From Mytilus edulis (taxonomy: Eukaryota; Mollusca; Bivalvia; Mytilida; Mytilidae), in assembly GCF_963676685.1 (NCBI RefSeq), contig NC_092349.1, positions 83,836,604 through 83,900,603 of the forward strand: a stretch of DNA of 64,000 bases, given 5' to 3'. The notes beneath the pieces were generated by a model that worked only from the letters and a program-made list of their open reading frames with translations, searched no databases and had not been told where the DNA came from. Below, in pieces: positions 23,601 to 34,761 of this stretch. How positions within the stretch are numbered: position 1 is the stretch's first letter; every line of letters begins with the position of its first letter. Position numbers and translations under genes: made by a program.

Positions 23601-23841
23601 AAGCCAATCAAGTAAAAAGTTGAAGAGCATTGAGGATCCAAAATTCCAAAAAGTTGTGCCAAATACGGCTAAGGTAATCTATGCCTGGGATAAGAAAATC
23701 CTTAGTTTTCGAAAAATTCAAAGTTTTGTAAACAGGAAATTTGTAAAAATGACCACATTATTGATATTCATGTCAACACCGAAGTGTTGACTACTGGGCT
23801 GGTGATACCCTCGGGGACGAAACGTCCACCAGCAGTGGCAT
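20673..23841 (-). repeat. Nine-unit tandem array of a 354-bp hammerhead-ribozyme repeat (retrozyme-like)
   Basis: Nine units, each exactly 354 bp, lie head to tail and differ by only a few single bases. The first begins TAGTTATCAAAGG; the last stops about 18 bp short of a full unit. On the minus strand every unit carries a type I hammerhead (see the ribozyme entry). Each unit also holds a CTGGGCTGGTG...CACCAG...CCCAG foldback around GGACGAAACGTCC, and a small AACACCGAAGTGTT hairpin. Tandem units of this size with type I hammerheads match animal retrozymes, non-autonomous retroelements that make small circular RNAs. The 71-codon plus frame in each unit is not a gene: it is spread simply because the units are copies. 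Whether the array arose by rolling-circle RNA or unequal exchange is open. Confidence 0.88.
20704..20756 (-). ncRNA. Type I hammerhead self-cleaving ribozyme (first of nine in the array)
   Basis: Read on the minus strand: CTGATGA (complement of 20737-20743), a 4-bp helix II GUCU/AGAC with loop UAUGU, GAAA (complement of 20720-20723), a minimal helix III of two pairs (A-U, C-G) around loop GCGC, and the cleavage triplet GUC (complement of 20714-20712). Cleavage is expected between 20712 and 20711. Helix I is GCGUCA with UGGCGU (six pairs, two of them wobble), with a larger internal loop beyond that could make the usual loop-loop contact. Equivalent copies recur every 354 bp up to 23536-23588. 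All residues required in the hammerhead core are present. Activity is predicted, not shown. Confidence 0.85.
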
Positions 23842-25725
23842 ACTGAGACAAATACTTAACCTATAAAGTCTTAACATCAGAAATAAATACTTAATGTATG
23901 TAAATCTATGTATGAGTTGCACACTGCTATGGTTCATAAAGGTAATTGGCAAGAAAATAAAACAAATACAATACTATAATGTATTTTGTTAGTTGCATCC
24001 ACTGATAATAATAAAGTTGTTTTCCTTGGATTTATATAGTGACCACATGGTGAATAATTATATCATCAAACATATATCCTTGGCATTTGAAGCAGCAGTT
24101 AGTTAGTGCATATTAACTGCTTGTTTCATTGTTATAATAAAATATTATAAATTTTATTTCAAATTAGATAATATAGCACATACGCGAAGTAATTTTGGAA
24201 GTTCTCTCTTCTAGTGGCCAGAACAATAGGTATTGTAAGTTGACGAAATGTAATCAAGGCGTAGTGAATACGCGTCGATACAGATAACGTTGTTAAAGTT
24301 TAAGTGACAACATAAAGGCATCGTCAAGTATTATAATATCAAACAACATTTAATTTGTGATTGAATAAGTTTTTTTTATAAATGTTTAAATATGTTTACA
24401 TAACTGCTAAAATTTATTGATTGTGATTGAAGATTTGTAAGTAACTCTATAAAATAGAACCCACATCAAATTGGTAAAACACGACAATAAAAACTCATTA
24501 AAATATTTCGAAGACAATCTTTTAACGTAGAAAGATTGGTAGATTAAGCGTTAGAAAGATATATGTCGAATATAAAGAAGCCTTTAATTATATTGAAAAT
24601 GATGATTTTCATCAAGTTATATTATTACAGCATCCTGAAAAAGACAAAAAAACTTTTTATGTTATCATACATTTTAATCCTGCAAAGTTATAAAATTATA
24701 TCGAATTTAAGAAAATGTACAATATTACCACACAAATTACTAATAAAAAGAAACAAACTTAATACAAAGATGTTGTAGTTTGTAATACATGAAGTACTAA
24801 TTGTGTAATTTAATAATTCAGAAACAGAATACAATGTCTTGAAACTCTATTTACTTTGGTAATTGGTTTGCCCTTTACGCTTTGCAATATTCTTTTAAGT
24901 AGTCTGACAAACATCAAAGACCTTGATATGTTCTCAATTACAAAAGTTAATGTTAATTGAATACTTAAACTTCAACATTATAATTTGATAACATACACAA
25001 ATTCCTTGCAAATACCGTACCTTAGTAAGTTAAGATTGTGTTTAGCCAAATTGTATTAGCAATGTACGTATTACAGAACGAACCAAACAGAGACCTTTAG
25101 AAAAAAGTAAAAAAAAAATGTAGTATTTATTTTAAAAAAAAAGTCTATGGGTACAATGAAACGTTAAACAATATGTTAACAATTTAATGTAGATTTTATT
25201 TCGACAAGAAATGATGAAAAATATTAAATGTTTTAACCTTTGATCTCAGAGCAATGACTCTCTTTACGACATTTAGAGATTCTTAGGTAGTGCATTGGAC
25301 TAGAACTGAAAATGAGAATATAAATACTACGTTATGTCTATTAGCCTAATGCCGACAGCTGAAATAATACGTTTAAACAAATGATATTTTTTTAAACTAA
25401 GTTTTATTAATCTTGACAAGTTTTTTTGGAAATATATCGTAGGCTTTGCAATTTTAAGTCAGCGTTGTTATCCAATTGTGTTGGAGAATTGTGACAAGTA
25501 CATGGAACACAAAACCCAGTCTTATTTAGGCAGTAGATACATGTAGCATGTCTAAAAAACAGGATTGATAAAGTATTTTACTTCGATATCTAGATCTATA
25601 ATACCTCTATGTACTAATACCGGCAACATCGCTTCAAGTAATATTGTCATTTCTGTACATGCTTTGTTATCCTTCATATTTAACGCATGTAAGCATCCTT
25701 CTACTGTGCACTGCTGGAAGCATCC
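23842..25725. other. AT-rich intergenic DNA
   Basis: Only lysine/isoleucine-rich chance frames occur here, such as 24563-24778. Confidence 0.55.
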
Positions 25726-25729
25726 TTGT

Positions 25730-26010
25730 TTAATTATAACATTGTTTTACTTAGTCTAACCACATGTAATAATCGTTGGCAAAATATGCACATGTATCTT
25801 AAACATTAAAATTATAGTTTATCAGACATCTAATCAGCCTTATATTATAAGCATCCTCGTTTGATTATAACGTTGTTATTCCTAGTCTATGTACCTGTAA
25901 TAATCATTTGCAATTCATGAAACATGCATCTTCAACAAAAAATGAAATTTCGTTTAATTATAACATTCTTTTATTTAGTCTAAGTACATGTAATAATTAT
26001 TGGCATTAAT
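25730..26010. repeat. Three diverged direct repeats
   Basis: The phrase ATTATAACRTTSTT..TAGTCTA..ACATGTAATAATC occurs at about 25733, 25862 and 25957, with variable spacing (about 129 and 95 bp). Confidence 0.6.
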
Positions 26011-26149
26011 ATGAACGATTTAATAGTGTGTTTTATAAATCAAATATTAAAGCGTCTGAACCCTTCAAAATATCTATTTTACCTAGGTCTTCAGAGATTG
26101 TTTCAGATCATAATACAATGGCGCTTTCAAACTTTGGTGAAAACCAAAT

Positions 26150-26235
26150 CACGAAAATCTGAGGAAAATTCAAAATGGAAAGTTCCTTATCAAATAGCAA
26201 AATCAAAAGCTCAAACACAGCAAACGAATACATAT
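26150..26235 (+). repeat. rep-A fragment
   Basis: It carries CTGAGGAAAATTCAAAATGGAAAGTTCC and AGCAAAATCAAAAGCTCAAAC, a diverged rep-A middle part. Confidence 0.55.
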
Positions 26236-26239
26236 TCCT

Positions 26240-27965
26240 GACTGAAAGTTTGATCTAGTGCAAACATTTTGACATCAGCAGTTTTCTTTAGTATCATCAC
26301 GAATTACACAACTTCTAAGAGGTATTTGTCATGTATGGCTTATGTAAAATTATTCCTTTATGAATAGTCATACAGAACAAAGTGTCTATCTGCAGGGTTA
26401 ATGTCATAAAAATCTTCAATTACGGAAAAATCGTTAAAACTGTACGAAATCATTTGAAGTGAGTATTACTAGTACGGACGATTTCCTTCAGACGCATTAA
26501 ATTTAATCATAAACACCTCTTTGATAGTTATGCAGAAATCCAAGGATACAGTTGATTCGCACTCTCATAGACATAGATTTCAAGTAAATGTAATAAAACA
26601 ATATCTACTGGTTTAACTACATAAATACAATGTTTTTATGGACACAAGAATCGGTCATTTGATGCCTGGAAACTTACAATACATATCATCGTCATAAAAG
26701 GAAAGACAAAGAAAAAAGTGCTATGTCAACTTCATAAAAAAAGGTCAACGTAGATTCATTTTTATTTTGAAATAGATATATCTTGCTGGAAGTAGAATAA
26801 CTCTTAGCATTTTCTTAATCCAGTATATTAAAAGATGCAATATTGTTGACAGCATTTACTATTTTTTGTTAAAACGTGTTTATGAACAGATAATCGGCAT
26901 TCCCGAAGTATCTCAGTGTACTCCTTATGTCGCTCCTGTCTTCCTGTGTAATATTATAAAAAGGTAATTAAATATCAATTTCAAAAGTATGATACGAAGC
27001 GTTAGCAATACCATAAATAATTGTTCGTCACTTAAAATGATTATTTCTAAATTAAAAGTCATTAAAATATAAAAAAACCAACATTAAACATCTATATATT
27101 GGAAATTATTTGCCGATTTGTTTGTGCTTTGTATACGAATGTTTATTCAGTATGCAAGAATTCAATCAATAATATATCAGAAATTAAAAAGAGAATAATT
27201 CGTGGTTTTGAAGGAGAAAGTTCCTTCATCAAAGACCTAGAGGTTTAGTGTTGACACAGTACTGCCAATCTCTTTATATTTCCTGGTAGGAATTTTAGTA
27301 AGACAAGAGCAGATTCTTATCTTTTGGCTGTAATCCTGGCAATGATAAAGGTTCTTTCTATTAAATGATTGAATTGAATTGATGGTCTTCGTATCAATTG
27401 GTATGACGACAAGAAAATGCGTTAGGTCAATGTATGGTTTTTAAACAAAGTTGTACTAGTAAATGCTACCAAAACTAGAAAACAAACTATTGTTACAGTA
27501 GATCATGCTCTTAATCCCAAGATCAAAAGAAATTATAAGTTACAGTTCAGAGAAACTGTTTATAGTCTGCCATTTACACCGACTTTATTAAAGGACAAAC
27601 TATTAACAGAAGATGTGAAATTAATCAGTACATGCAAACTCTAACAAATATATATATTACCGTTTGAGATAAAAAAAAAAATTAAAAAAAAAGACCCAAA
27701 AGAATGCTGGACATTTTTAAACAAAAACAATATTCAATATGCTTTAACAAACACATGTCATATGAGCCTCTTTTAAATCGGTGAATTAAAGTACATCGGT
27801 GTGAATTACATGCTTCAAAGTCATTAGATGTGCAGTTGACTGAGAAAGATCAGTTTCCTCCAAGTTCAGTATTTTGGTGATTTTACTTTTTTTTCATTTA
27901 TATAAATACAATTCATATTAATTACTTGGATTGTTAACAAGGAATCTGCATTATGTTTGTTCAAA
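26240..27965. other. Intergenic DNA
   Basis: A 73-codon open stretch without ATG (27426-27644, ending in ISTCKL and TAA) is the only frame of note. It has no family resemblance that I recognise. Confidence 0.45.
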
Positions 27966-27969
27966 TATA

Positions 27970-29046
27970 CTGAGTGCCAATGCAATCGCAACACTTGGTT
28001 TTTTATAAATAAAATTTATATTAGAAATTATAATCTTTCAAAATAAATTGTTCTTGAAAATTAACAATTTTAACAATAGATCGATATCAAACAAACATGT
28101 TTCATTGTCATCTTTCGGGCGCAATAGGAAAACGAAATATCCAATGTCGAATCATCAACTCACACTCCTAACAAAAAAATGTTACAACCCCGTGGTTAGA
28201 GCAATCTCGACAGCGCCGTGGAATTGATCATTTCGGACGTTTAATGTGATCCCGAGGAATGTTGTTCCATTTGTCCTGCAAAGCTGCCTTTATGATAATG
28301 GTGGTGGTTTTCATCGTCTAAACCATGTCAAATCGGACCAAAATCCGGCGAAAGCATGACTTGTAGCCAAGTCGGGTGTCAAATGTCTATGTAACCACCA
28401 CTGACGGTTTTTGGTACATAATGAATGATTTTTGGTCTACAGAGTTCGATGTTTACCTAAGACGGTAGTTTAGATGTCACTAAGGAAAGACTGTGGTGCT
28501 CTTTTACGATTTCTGCGCAAATCGTGCTTTATTGAAATTGCTCGAAAGGTTCTATCGTGACCACCATTGAACTCTCGTGATCTGTGGACAGCCATCAGAG
28601 TCGATATCGGATATGTTAAAGACCAAACGTATCGGTCTTGCTGAGCGTTTCTTGTTTTTTGTACCCCGGGATGTGGCTTATCATTAAATGATCCATTTTG
28701 GTTGAATTTGTGGATGATTTGGGTAATTGTAGAGGCTACTTACAGTCTTCTTGTAATTGTATGCTGCGAAAGGCTTCATTGGATCATGCCCAAAACTGCA
28801 TGTCGCTGGTTGTCAGAAAGTCCTGGCATTAACTCAGATGTTTATTGCAGTTTCTTAACAATCCGGGCGGGAAAATTAATGCAGTATCTAAGCTTTAAAT
28901 GACAAAATCGTGAAAATGGTGCGTATGTTGAAAAACGGTGAACTCAGCTAATTTTCAACCAACTATACAAAGTTCTAATATAAATAAAATAAAAATCATA
29001 AGATTTGTTTGAAAAACAAAAGGGTTGCGTTTTCATTGGCACTCAG
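27970..29046 (-). mobile_element. Tc1/mariner-type transposon, deletion derivative
   Basis: The terminal inverted repeats CTGAGTGCCAATG...CATTGGCACTCAG (27970-27982 and 29034-29046) are extended by a CGCAAC match. They are flanked by TA on both sides (27968-27969, 29047-29048), the Tc1/mariner target duplication. The interior holds a broken transposase reading on the minus strand. The element is 1077 bp, shorter than a typical 1.3-1.6 kb autonomous copy. Confidence 0.88.
28170..28829 (-). pseudogene. Tc1-like transposase pseudogene
   Basis: From an ATG at 28829 the minus strand reads LSDNQRHAVLGMIQ, then a helix-turn-helix-like stretch (STITQIIHKFNQNGSFNDKP) and a second HTH-like part (TFRAISIKHDLRRNRKRAP). 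After a deletion come WNNIPRDHIKR and a SIPRRCRD end, both typical of the Tc1 C-terminus. There are stops after about 17 and 28 codons (TGA, TAA) and further downstream. The segment with the DDE catalytic residues is missing, so no active enzyme can be made. Tc1 transposases cut and paste at TA sites. Confidence 0.8.
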
Positions 29047-29344
29047 TATATATTATGTAGCGATAGGTCTATGTGAAGTTGAGAAACGAAATCACACCAT
29101 GGTTCATAAGAAGATGAATTGACTATTTTGTAATTTTAGCTATGAAATGGTAGTGTTACTCCACATGTGTAAAAGTTTTTTGAAGTAATTGGCAATGTGT
29201 ATTTTGAAGATTGAATTTTATCGCTTTAAAAGTAAGGCATAATACCACTATTAACGTATTGTTCTTTCATCTGTAAATACATAAAATGCATTATTTTTCA
29301 CTTCATAGAAACAGGTTTAGAGACTGGATAACTTCATTGTACGG

Positions 29345-29405
29345 TAAAGAAATGAGACGTCTTCGTTAATTAAAAAATGTAATATTGACGTTAAAACTGT
29401 ACATA
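29345..29405. repeat. Left piece of a 48-bp minisatellite
   Basis: GACGTCTTCGTTAATTAAAAAATG, then TAATATTGACGTTAAAACTG, is one unit of the array that resumes at 29800 on the other side of the LINE fragment. Confidence 0.65.
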
Positions 29406-29795
29406 TCAAACAGAACGTATTGTACGACAGGCTGCTAAAGTTCTTTCAGCTGAATTGAATCTAGCATCAAGTAGAATACCAACATGTTTCACACTATTAC
29501 ACACTGGAATTATATCTGTATTGAGTTTTAAATCTCTATAGGTTTCGGTTCTTTTAGAAAATATAAGAACTTGACTTTTACTGGGTGAAAACTCGAACTT
29601 CCATTTAACACTGTAATTGTAACAAATGTCAATCATGTATTGCATTCCGGAAAATGTTGGCGATATAAGAGCGATGTCATCAGCTTGTACAGGACATCCA
29701 ACATTTAATTCTAGCATAACATCTCCTTTCCCTGACGTAGAAAGTATATCAATAAGATCGTTTATATAAATAAGATAAAGTTTCGCTGATACCAT
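29406..29795 (-). pseudogene. LINE (non-LTR) reverse transcriptase fragment
   Basis: The minus strand encodes about 129 residues: LYLIYINDLIDIL, then QADDIALIS (the catalytic A-D-D box with Q where Y/F is usual), then WKFEFSPSKSQVLIFSK and LKHVGILLD-like spacing. This is the palm part of a jockey/CR1-type non-LTR reverse transcriptase, which copies RNA into DNA at the insertion site. Both ends are truncated and the upstream frame (DGLTNG) is shifted. It is not functional. Confidence 0.8.
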
Positions 29796-29799
29796 TCGT

Positions 29800-30045
29800 C
29801 AGACCATCTTGACTGACTAAACACGTAATATTGACGCCAAAACTGCACATATCATTTTGGTTAAGTAAACATGAAATAGTCACGTCAAAACTGTATAGAA
29901 CATCTTCATTAGTTAAAAATGTAATAGTGACGTTACAACTGCACAGAACATCTTGATTAATTAAACAAGTAATTGTGACTTCAAAATTAGACAATACACC
30001 TTGATTAATTAATCAGTGTAATGTTGACGTCAGAACTGTTCTTTT
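29800..30045. repeat. Right part of the 48-bp minisatellite
   Basis: Four to five units of about 48 bp share TTGATTAATTAAACAAGTAAT and GTGACGTCAAAACTGCACA. Translated on the minus strand they give a 16-residue periodicity, a by-product of the 48-bp period. Confidence 0.75.
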
Positions 30046-32045
30046 AATTAGAACATATCCAGATTTTGAATCAATTTAGATGTTATATTAGTCTTCCGGG
30101 ATCCTGATAAATGTGTCAATTATTGCAAGGTCATATTCCAGGGATGTTCTGTATTTGCCCACGTCATATTTGATTTGATACACAATTATTGGCTATATAT
30201 ATCTCACCTGATCAGGAAACCTTAATTAGGTTTAATTTGGATGAACTTAGTAAGGACTAATATATTTTTTTAATGTAATTTTATATGGAACTCCTGTTTT
30301 AAACTTTACTTCAAAAAGATCTTTATTGTATTTGCCAGGATTAAATTTTGCATTACATTTATAATACATTATTACCAGATTTTGATAAGAATCAGTTGAA
30401 CATATACATGATCCGGTAAGTAAAATGATGCAGAATGCAATACAAGAAACCTCAGCAAAATCAACGCGTACCCACTTAAAAACTAACAGGATTTCGTTGG
30501 AAAAGCCATTCCTATTGGCATTTGTCGAGTTGTTCGAAACAGGTGCACTGTTAGGAAATCACAGTTGTTGGCGTTAACAACGTAATAAAGACGAGATTTT
30601 GGTCAAACCAATAACGATGGCGTAGGTCTGAACCATCCTATATATGCCTGTAACTTTACCACTGAGAAAAATCTGTATATAGAGATAAAGATATAGAGAC
30701 AATCATAATAAAACAATACTGCGCTACAATTAAACTGTTTTGTTAAACTTCAGATGCAAGTATTTGATAGAATCTTTTTATGTAAAATTGAACAGTAAAA
30801 TTTGAAAAATCAAAATATAGAAAAATAACAAACACAAACAATATGTTGTTTTTATCATGTATATAAAAAATGTTTGACTTATCCTGTATGAGTCAAATGG
30901 AAACCGTTATCATGTCTTTCATCGTTGCATGATGTTACCAATGTTACATTGTAGCTTGAAAATGGATGCTTTTGTTGTAATGTTAAAAAATATTGGAAAC
31001 ATAAATGACAATTAAATTATGAATGCTGAGGTCTGGTTAATTTTCCAATGTTGTAGATGTAATAAATATCGTAACAAAATGATCTTCTGTATATATTGCC
31101 GATGAATACACAAAAAGGTTAATATCCTCATGGTGGGCGTAGAAAGCTTCTTACTGCTTCTATAAGTAGGTAATAAGAATTACTAATTAAATATAACTAT
31201 TAAAGTCTTTGTGAAAAGGACGCGTGTTATTGTTTCAGTTGCATTTTATATATAAGCTTGTATGTGTTTGTATCTTTAAGTCAGCAATTAGCATATAGAC
31301 AACAGCTGAAAATTGTTTCAAGTATAAGTGCCAAGTGATTCCAGTAATTGGCAGGGATATCACACACTAGTTTTCTTGTAGAATATGTTTTCTATTTGTA
31401 CAATTTAAAAACTGTAGATTTTGGAAACGTTCAATTGTAGCAATATAATTGTAGTTATTAATAATTCGGTTATTAATGAAGAATTGCCAAAAAAAATATA
31501 TTAGACGTTTGCCCTCCTGATGACCTTTGATAGTGTTGCAGTAATTAAAAACGGTTAATTCAAAACAAGTGCTCGTGATAAAGCGCTGTTTTTAATACCG
31601 GTGTTTTTAATGGATATTACTGTGGCAAAACAAATATGCCGATTAATTCATTTAAATGAATTTAGGGGATTTCTTTTAAGTAGAGAATAATAAATTTTTA
31701 TTTTGTTTTTTGTTTTAGTTTTATTTCATTAGATTAAACATATTTTTGTTCCTGGTTTTAAATATATGAGTTATAATTTTTCATAGACATGCACGATGTA
31801 CAAAATGTATTTTTCTTTAGAAGTAAAATTAAATTATGTAACAGCCGGTTACATGTAGCAGTTGTTAAATTTCCATCTGAAAACATGTTAGTTTCAGTAT
31901 TTCCACAGCACAGTATGTCATTATTATTAACATGGAATGCTGAATATTCAGGTTAGGTATTACATACGTATATACAAATGTAACACCTGCTTTACATCCT
32001 AATCTATTAATCAACACATGTTTAGATCAATTCTATATATATAGA
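30046..32045. other. AT-rich intergenic DNA, 2 kb
   Basis: No gene, known repeat or structured element recognised. Confidence 0.55.
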
Positions 32046-32410
32046 TATAGGAAGATGTGGTGTGATTGCCAATGAGACAACTCTTCATCCGAATAACAAT
32101 TTATAAAAGTAAACCATTATAGGTCTATGTACGGCCTTCAACACGGAGCCTTGGCTCACACCGAACAACAAGCTATAAAGGGCCCCAAAATTACTAATGT
32201 AAAACCATTCAAAGGGGTAAACCAACGGTCTAATCTATATAAAAAAAAACGAGAAACGAGAAACACGTATTAATTACATAAACAAACGACAACTACTGTA
32301 CATCAGATTCCTGATTTAGGACAGGTGCAAACATTTGCAGCGTGATTAAACGTTTTAATGATACCAAACCTTCTCCCTTTTTCTGAAACAATAGTATAAC
32401 ATCACAACAT
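32046..32410 (+). repeat. rep-B copy
   Basis: It starts AGGAAGATGTGGTGTGATTGC and runs through CACACCGAACAACAAGC, ACCATTCAAAGG and ATACCAAACCTTCTCCC. Colinear with 16762-17115. Confidence 0.8.
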
Positions 32411-32499
32411 GGCTGTAAAAGCTCTTGAAGTGGTTACGATATCAATCACATAAATAAAAGACCATATTTATACAAAGTACGACATCGAAAAAGACTTGT

Positions 32500-32745
32500 C
32501 ATTGTTAATTCATATATATCTCAATTATTTTTATGATCTTCTTTTTTTTCAAAATGTGATCGAATTTGGGAATAGCTATTGATTTTGATTTTTGTATGTC
32601 CTTTATATGTTCTTTGTATGCCTGTACCAAGTCAGGAATATGACAGTTCTTGTCCATTCGTTTTTGATGTGTTTTGTCATTAGATTTTGCCATGTGATTA
32701 TGGACTTTCCGATTAGATTTTCATCTGAGTTCGGTATTTTTGTGA
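32500..32745 (-). repeat. rep-A copy
   Basis: Reverse-orientation rep-A phrases: AGGAATATGACAGTTCTTG, TGTCATTAGATTTTGCCATG, GGACTTTCCGATTAGATTT. Confidence 0.75.
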
Positions 32746-32854
32746 TTTAAGTTTTCTATATGGGTTACCTCTTTATGTTTAGTAGCATGCTACGCAATCC
32801 ATCAGGCTTTCAGTTTTATGAGTAGGAAAAGGAGCTTATTTTATTAAATTATAC

Positions 32855-32960
32855 CGTTTGTTTCCCGTTTTGAATGGTTTTACACTTGTCTAGTCATTTT
32901 TGTGGACCCTTTACAGCTTTCTGTTCCATGTGAGCCCTATGCATTCAAAAACTCCAATTT
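32855..32960 (-). repeat. rep-B fragment
   Basis: CCCGTTTTGAATGGTTTTACACTTG and TGGACCCTTTACAGC are the reverse complement of the rep-B middle part. Confidence 0.65.
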
Positions 32961-33046
32961 AATTATTTATTGCATACATGTACATAGTGAATTTTTCACG
33001 AGCATTCCAACATACTTCTGACAAATAATTTTACTCAAACATATTG

Positions 33047-33216
33047 TGACTTCTTTCCTGACTGTTTTTCTTGTGACTTTTTTTCCTAGGGATTTTGTGA
33101 CTTTTTATCCTGTGACTTTTTTTCTTGTGACTTTTTTTCCTGTGACTTTTTTTCCTGTGACTTTTTTTCCTAGGGATTTTGTGACCTTTTTTCCTGTGAC
33201 TTTTTTCCGTTTACCG
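33047..33216. repeat. GTGACTTTTTTTCCT minisatellite
   Basis: About ten copies of a 15-17-bp unit. Two include a longer CCTAGGGATTTT variant. The open frames on both strands here are low-complexity by-products. Confidence 0.9.
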
Positions 33217-33217
33217 T

Positions 33218-33330
33218 ACCTACCGAGCCAAGGCTCCATATTAAAGACCGTACGTTGACCTATAATGTTGTTTATGTTTTTGCAAATTGTGACTTGGATG
33301 GAGAGTCTATTCAATAATTTGGTTGCTGAT
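33218..33330 (-). repeat. rep-B fragment
   Basis: GAGCCAAGGCTCCATATTAAAGACCGTACG, then TTGACCTATAATG, is reverse-orientation rep-B (compare 32110-32160). Confidence 0.65.
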
Positions 33331-33423
33331 ATCATCCTTTTATTCACAAAATTGTCGAAACTGCTAAATTTAGAACCTGATTTCGTTTATTGGAAAAGGA
33401 ATCCATGTTTGTTTAGTTTAAAA

Positions 33424-33460
33424 GAGGGACGAAAGATACCAAAGGGACAGTCAATTATTT
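33424..33460 (-). repeat. Penelope-like tail fragment
   Basis: GAGGGACGAAAGATACCAAAGGGACAGTCAA is the reverse complement of the phrase at about 42718-42752. Confidence 0.5.
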
Positions 33461-33534
33461 ATTATTTAACTTATTTATTTATAGTGGATTGGGAAACAAG
33501 TTATTGCAACTTATATTAACCCCTTTCCACTTTG

Positions 33535-33625
33535 CCGATACAATTTTCTCCCCGGAACAGGGATCGAACAAGGAACCTTTGTGTTTGTAATCCGATGCTC
33601 CAACCACTACACCATGGCTCTTCTA
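33535..33625 (-). repeat. tRNA-derived SINE head (copy 1)
   Basis: The minus strand carries an A-box-like TGGTGTAGTGGTTGGAGCATC and a B-box-like GGTTCCTTGTTCGATCCC at tRNA spacing. The T stem is poorly paired and no clean acceptor stem forms, so it is a tRNA-related retroposon, not a working tRNA gene. Confidence 0.6.
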
Positions 33626-33779
33626 TTTATGTCTCGTTATTCGTTGGTATGTCCTATGAAAAGTAAAAGTTTTTGCAGAGAACATATTGCAAAACGTCTG
33701 TTTTATATCAAAGATAATCATATATTTTGTTAAAGGAATACATATCCTAAAAAACGATTCTTAAGGCCATACTCGCAAA

Positions 33780-33895
33780 TGGTGTCAAGGTGGGACCGAA
33801 AAATCAGTCCCCGAAACGGGTATCGAACCAGGAACATTTGTGTTAGTTGTCCGATGCGCTACCCCCACACGCATGCACGGCTCTCAGTTTATGTT
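33780..33895 (-). repeat. tRNA-derived SINE head (copy 2)
   Basis: The minus strand has GGGGGTAGCGCATCGGACAAC and TGTTCCTGGTTCGATACCC, the same A/B-box arrangement as copy 1 about 240 bp away in the same orientation. Confidence 0.6.
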
Positions 33896-33899
33896 TGGA

Positions 33900-34755
33900 T
33901 AACACTTTTGAACCGCAATGAGGATCATGAAGTTGATATCGTTATTGTCAATTTATTTGAAGTTGTAGTGTATAATTGTTCAAGATATCGAGTATTTGAA
34001 TGATGATGTGTCACCGACTTTGGGTTAACTCAAAAATAATAACAAACGTACATTTGTATGTATAAATCAATTTAAAGAAGCTATCGAAAAACATTACTTT
34101 GAAGAATATAATATTATTTAAGTCATGCAGTCAATGTGGCTTTTGTTGTGATAGGTCAGCATGCAACTATTTAACTTTTATTACTTTAGTTGAAAATGAT
34201 AACCACAATAAACTGATATTGTATTGAAGCCCTACACGGAAATTGCCACTTGATCGCACGCAGTGACACGCATGTCAAATGCCAACTCAAGTACATTGAC
34301 AGGATCGAGGTCACATTACATGTATCACTTCCGAGATATCTATCAATGGATTGACACAGAAAAGGGTCACTGGGTATTACTTACATGTATGTCGGTCATC
34401 CTAATAAATAGTTTACTTTCTTGGCTCCATGGATATGCGCAATTCTGATGTTTAAATTTTATACATCGGTTACATAATTATATATTTCTTTCAACAGATA
34501 CAAAAAATAAAAATAACAGAAACCCAAGATAGCTCAATGCTAGAAAGGAAATATAATATTATCAGATTTATAAATATTAGGTCTACCGCAATAAATATAA
34601 ATCATGATTATCTTCCTTCGTATGAATGATTAAAACATTATAATATCAAGAGTATGAAAACGTGTGATACAATTTATGGATCATGCAGCATTGAAGGCGG
34701 CACGATCCCCAGTAATTGTTCGTTTAGACTAGGGGTGACATTAGTAATCATGTCA
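33900..34755. other. Intergenic DNA
   Basis: No gene or repeat family recognised. Confidence 0.5.
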
Positions 34756-34761
34756 CTGCTA

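Noticed and set aside
20743..23790. Nine identical 71-codon plus-strand frames that look like a tandem gene family
   Set aside because: They fall inside the rep-C units antisense to the ribozyme, and are the same only because the units are copies. Solo copies elsewhere break the frame.
20673..23841. A CRISPR-like regular array
   Set aside because: The whole 354-bp period is repeated with no unique spacers, and the genome is animal.
27426..27644. 73-codon open stretch without ATG
   Set aside because: Possible transposon or gene remnant, but frames of this length are common in this window and nothing recognisable is encoded.
29749..29994. 81-codon minus frame with a 16-residue repeat
   Set aside because: It follows the 48-bp minisatellite period; low complexity.
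33046..33347. Valine/threonine/phenylalanine and lysine-rich frames on both strands
   Set aside because: Both come from the GTGACTTTTTTTCCT minisatellite.
33535..33625. A functional tRNA gene
   Set aside because: A and B boxes are present but the acceptor and T stems do not pair, so a SINE origin is more likely.
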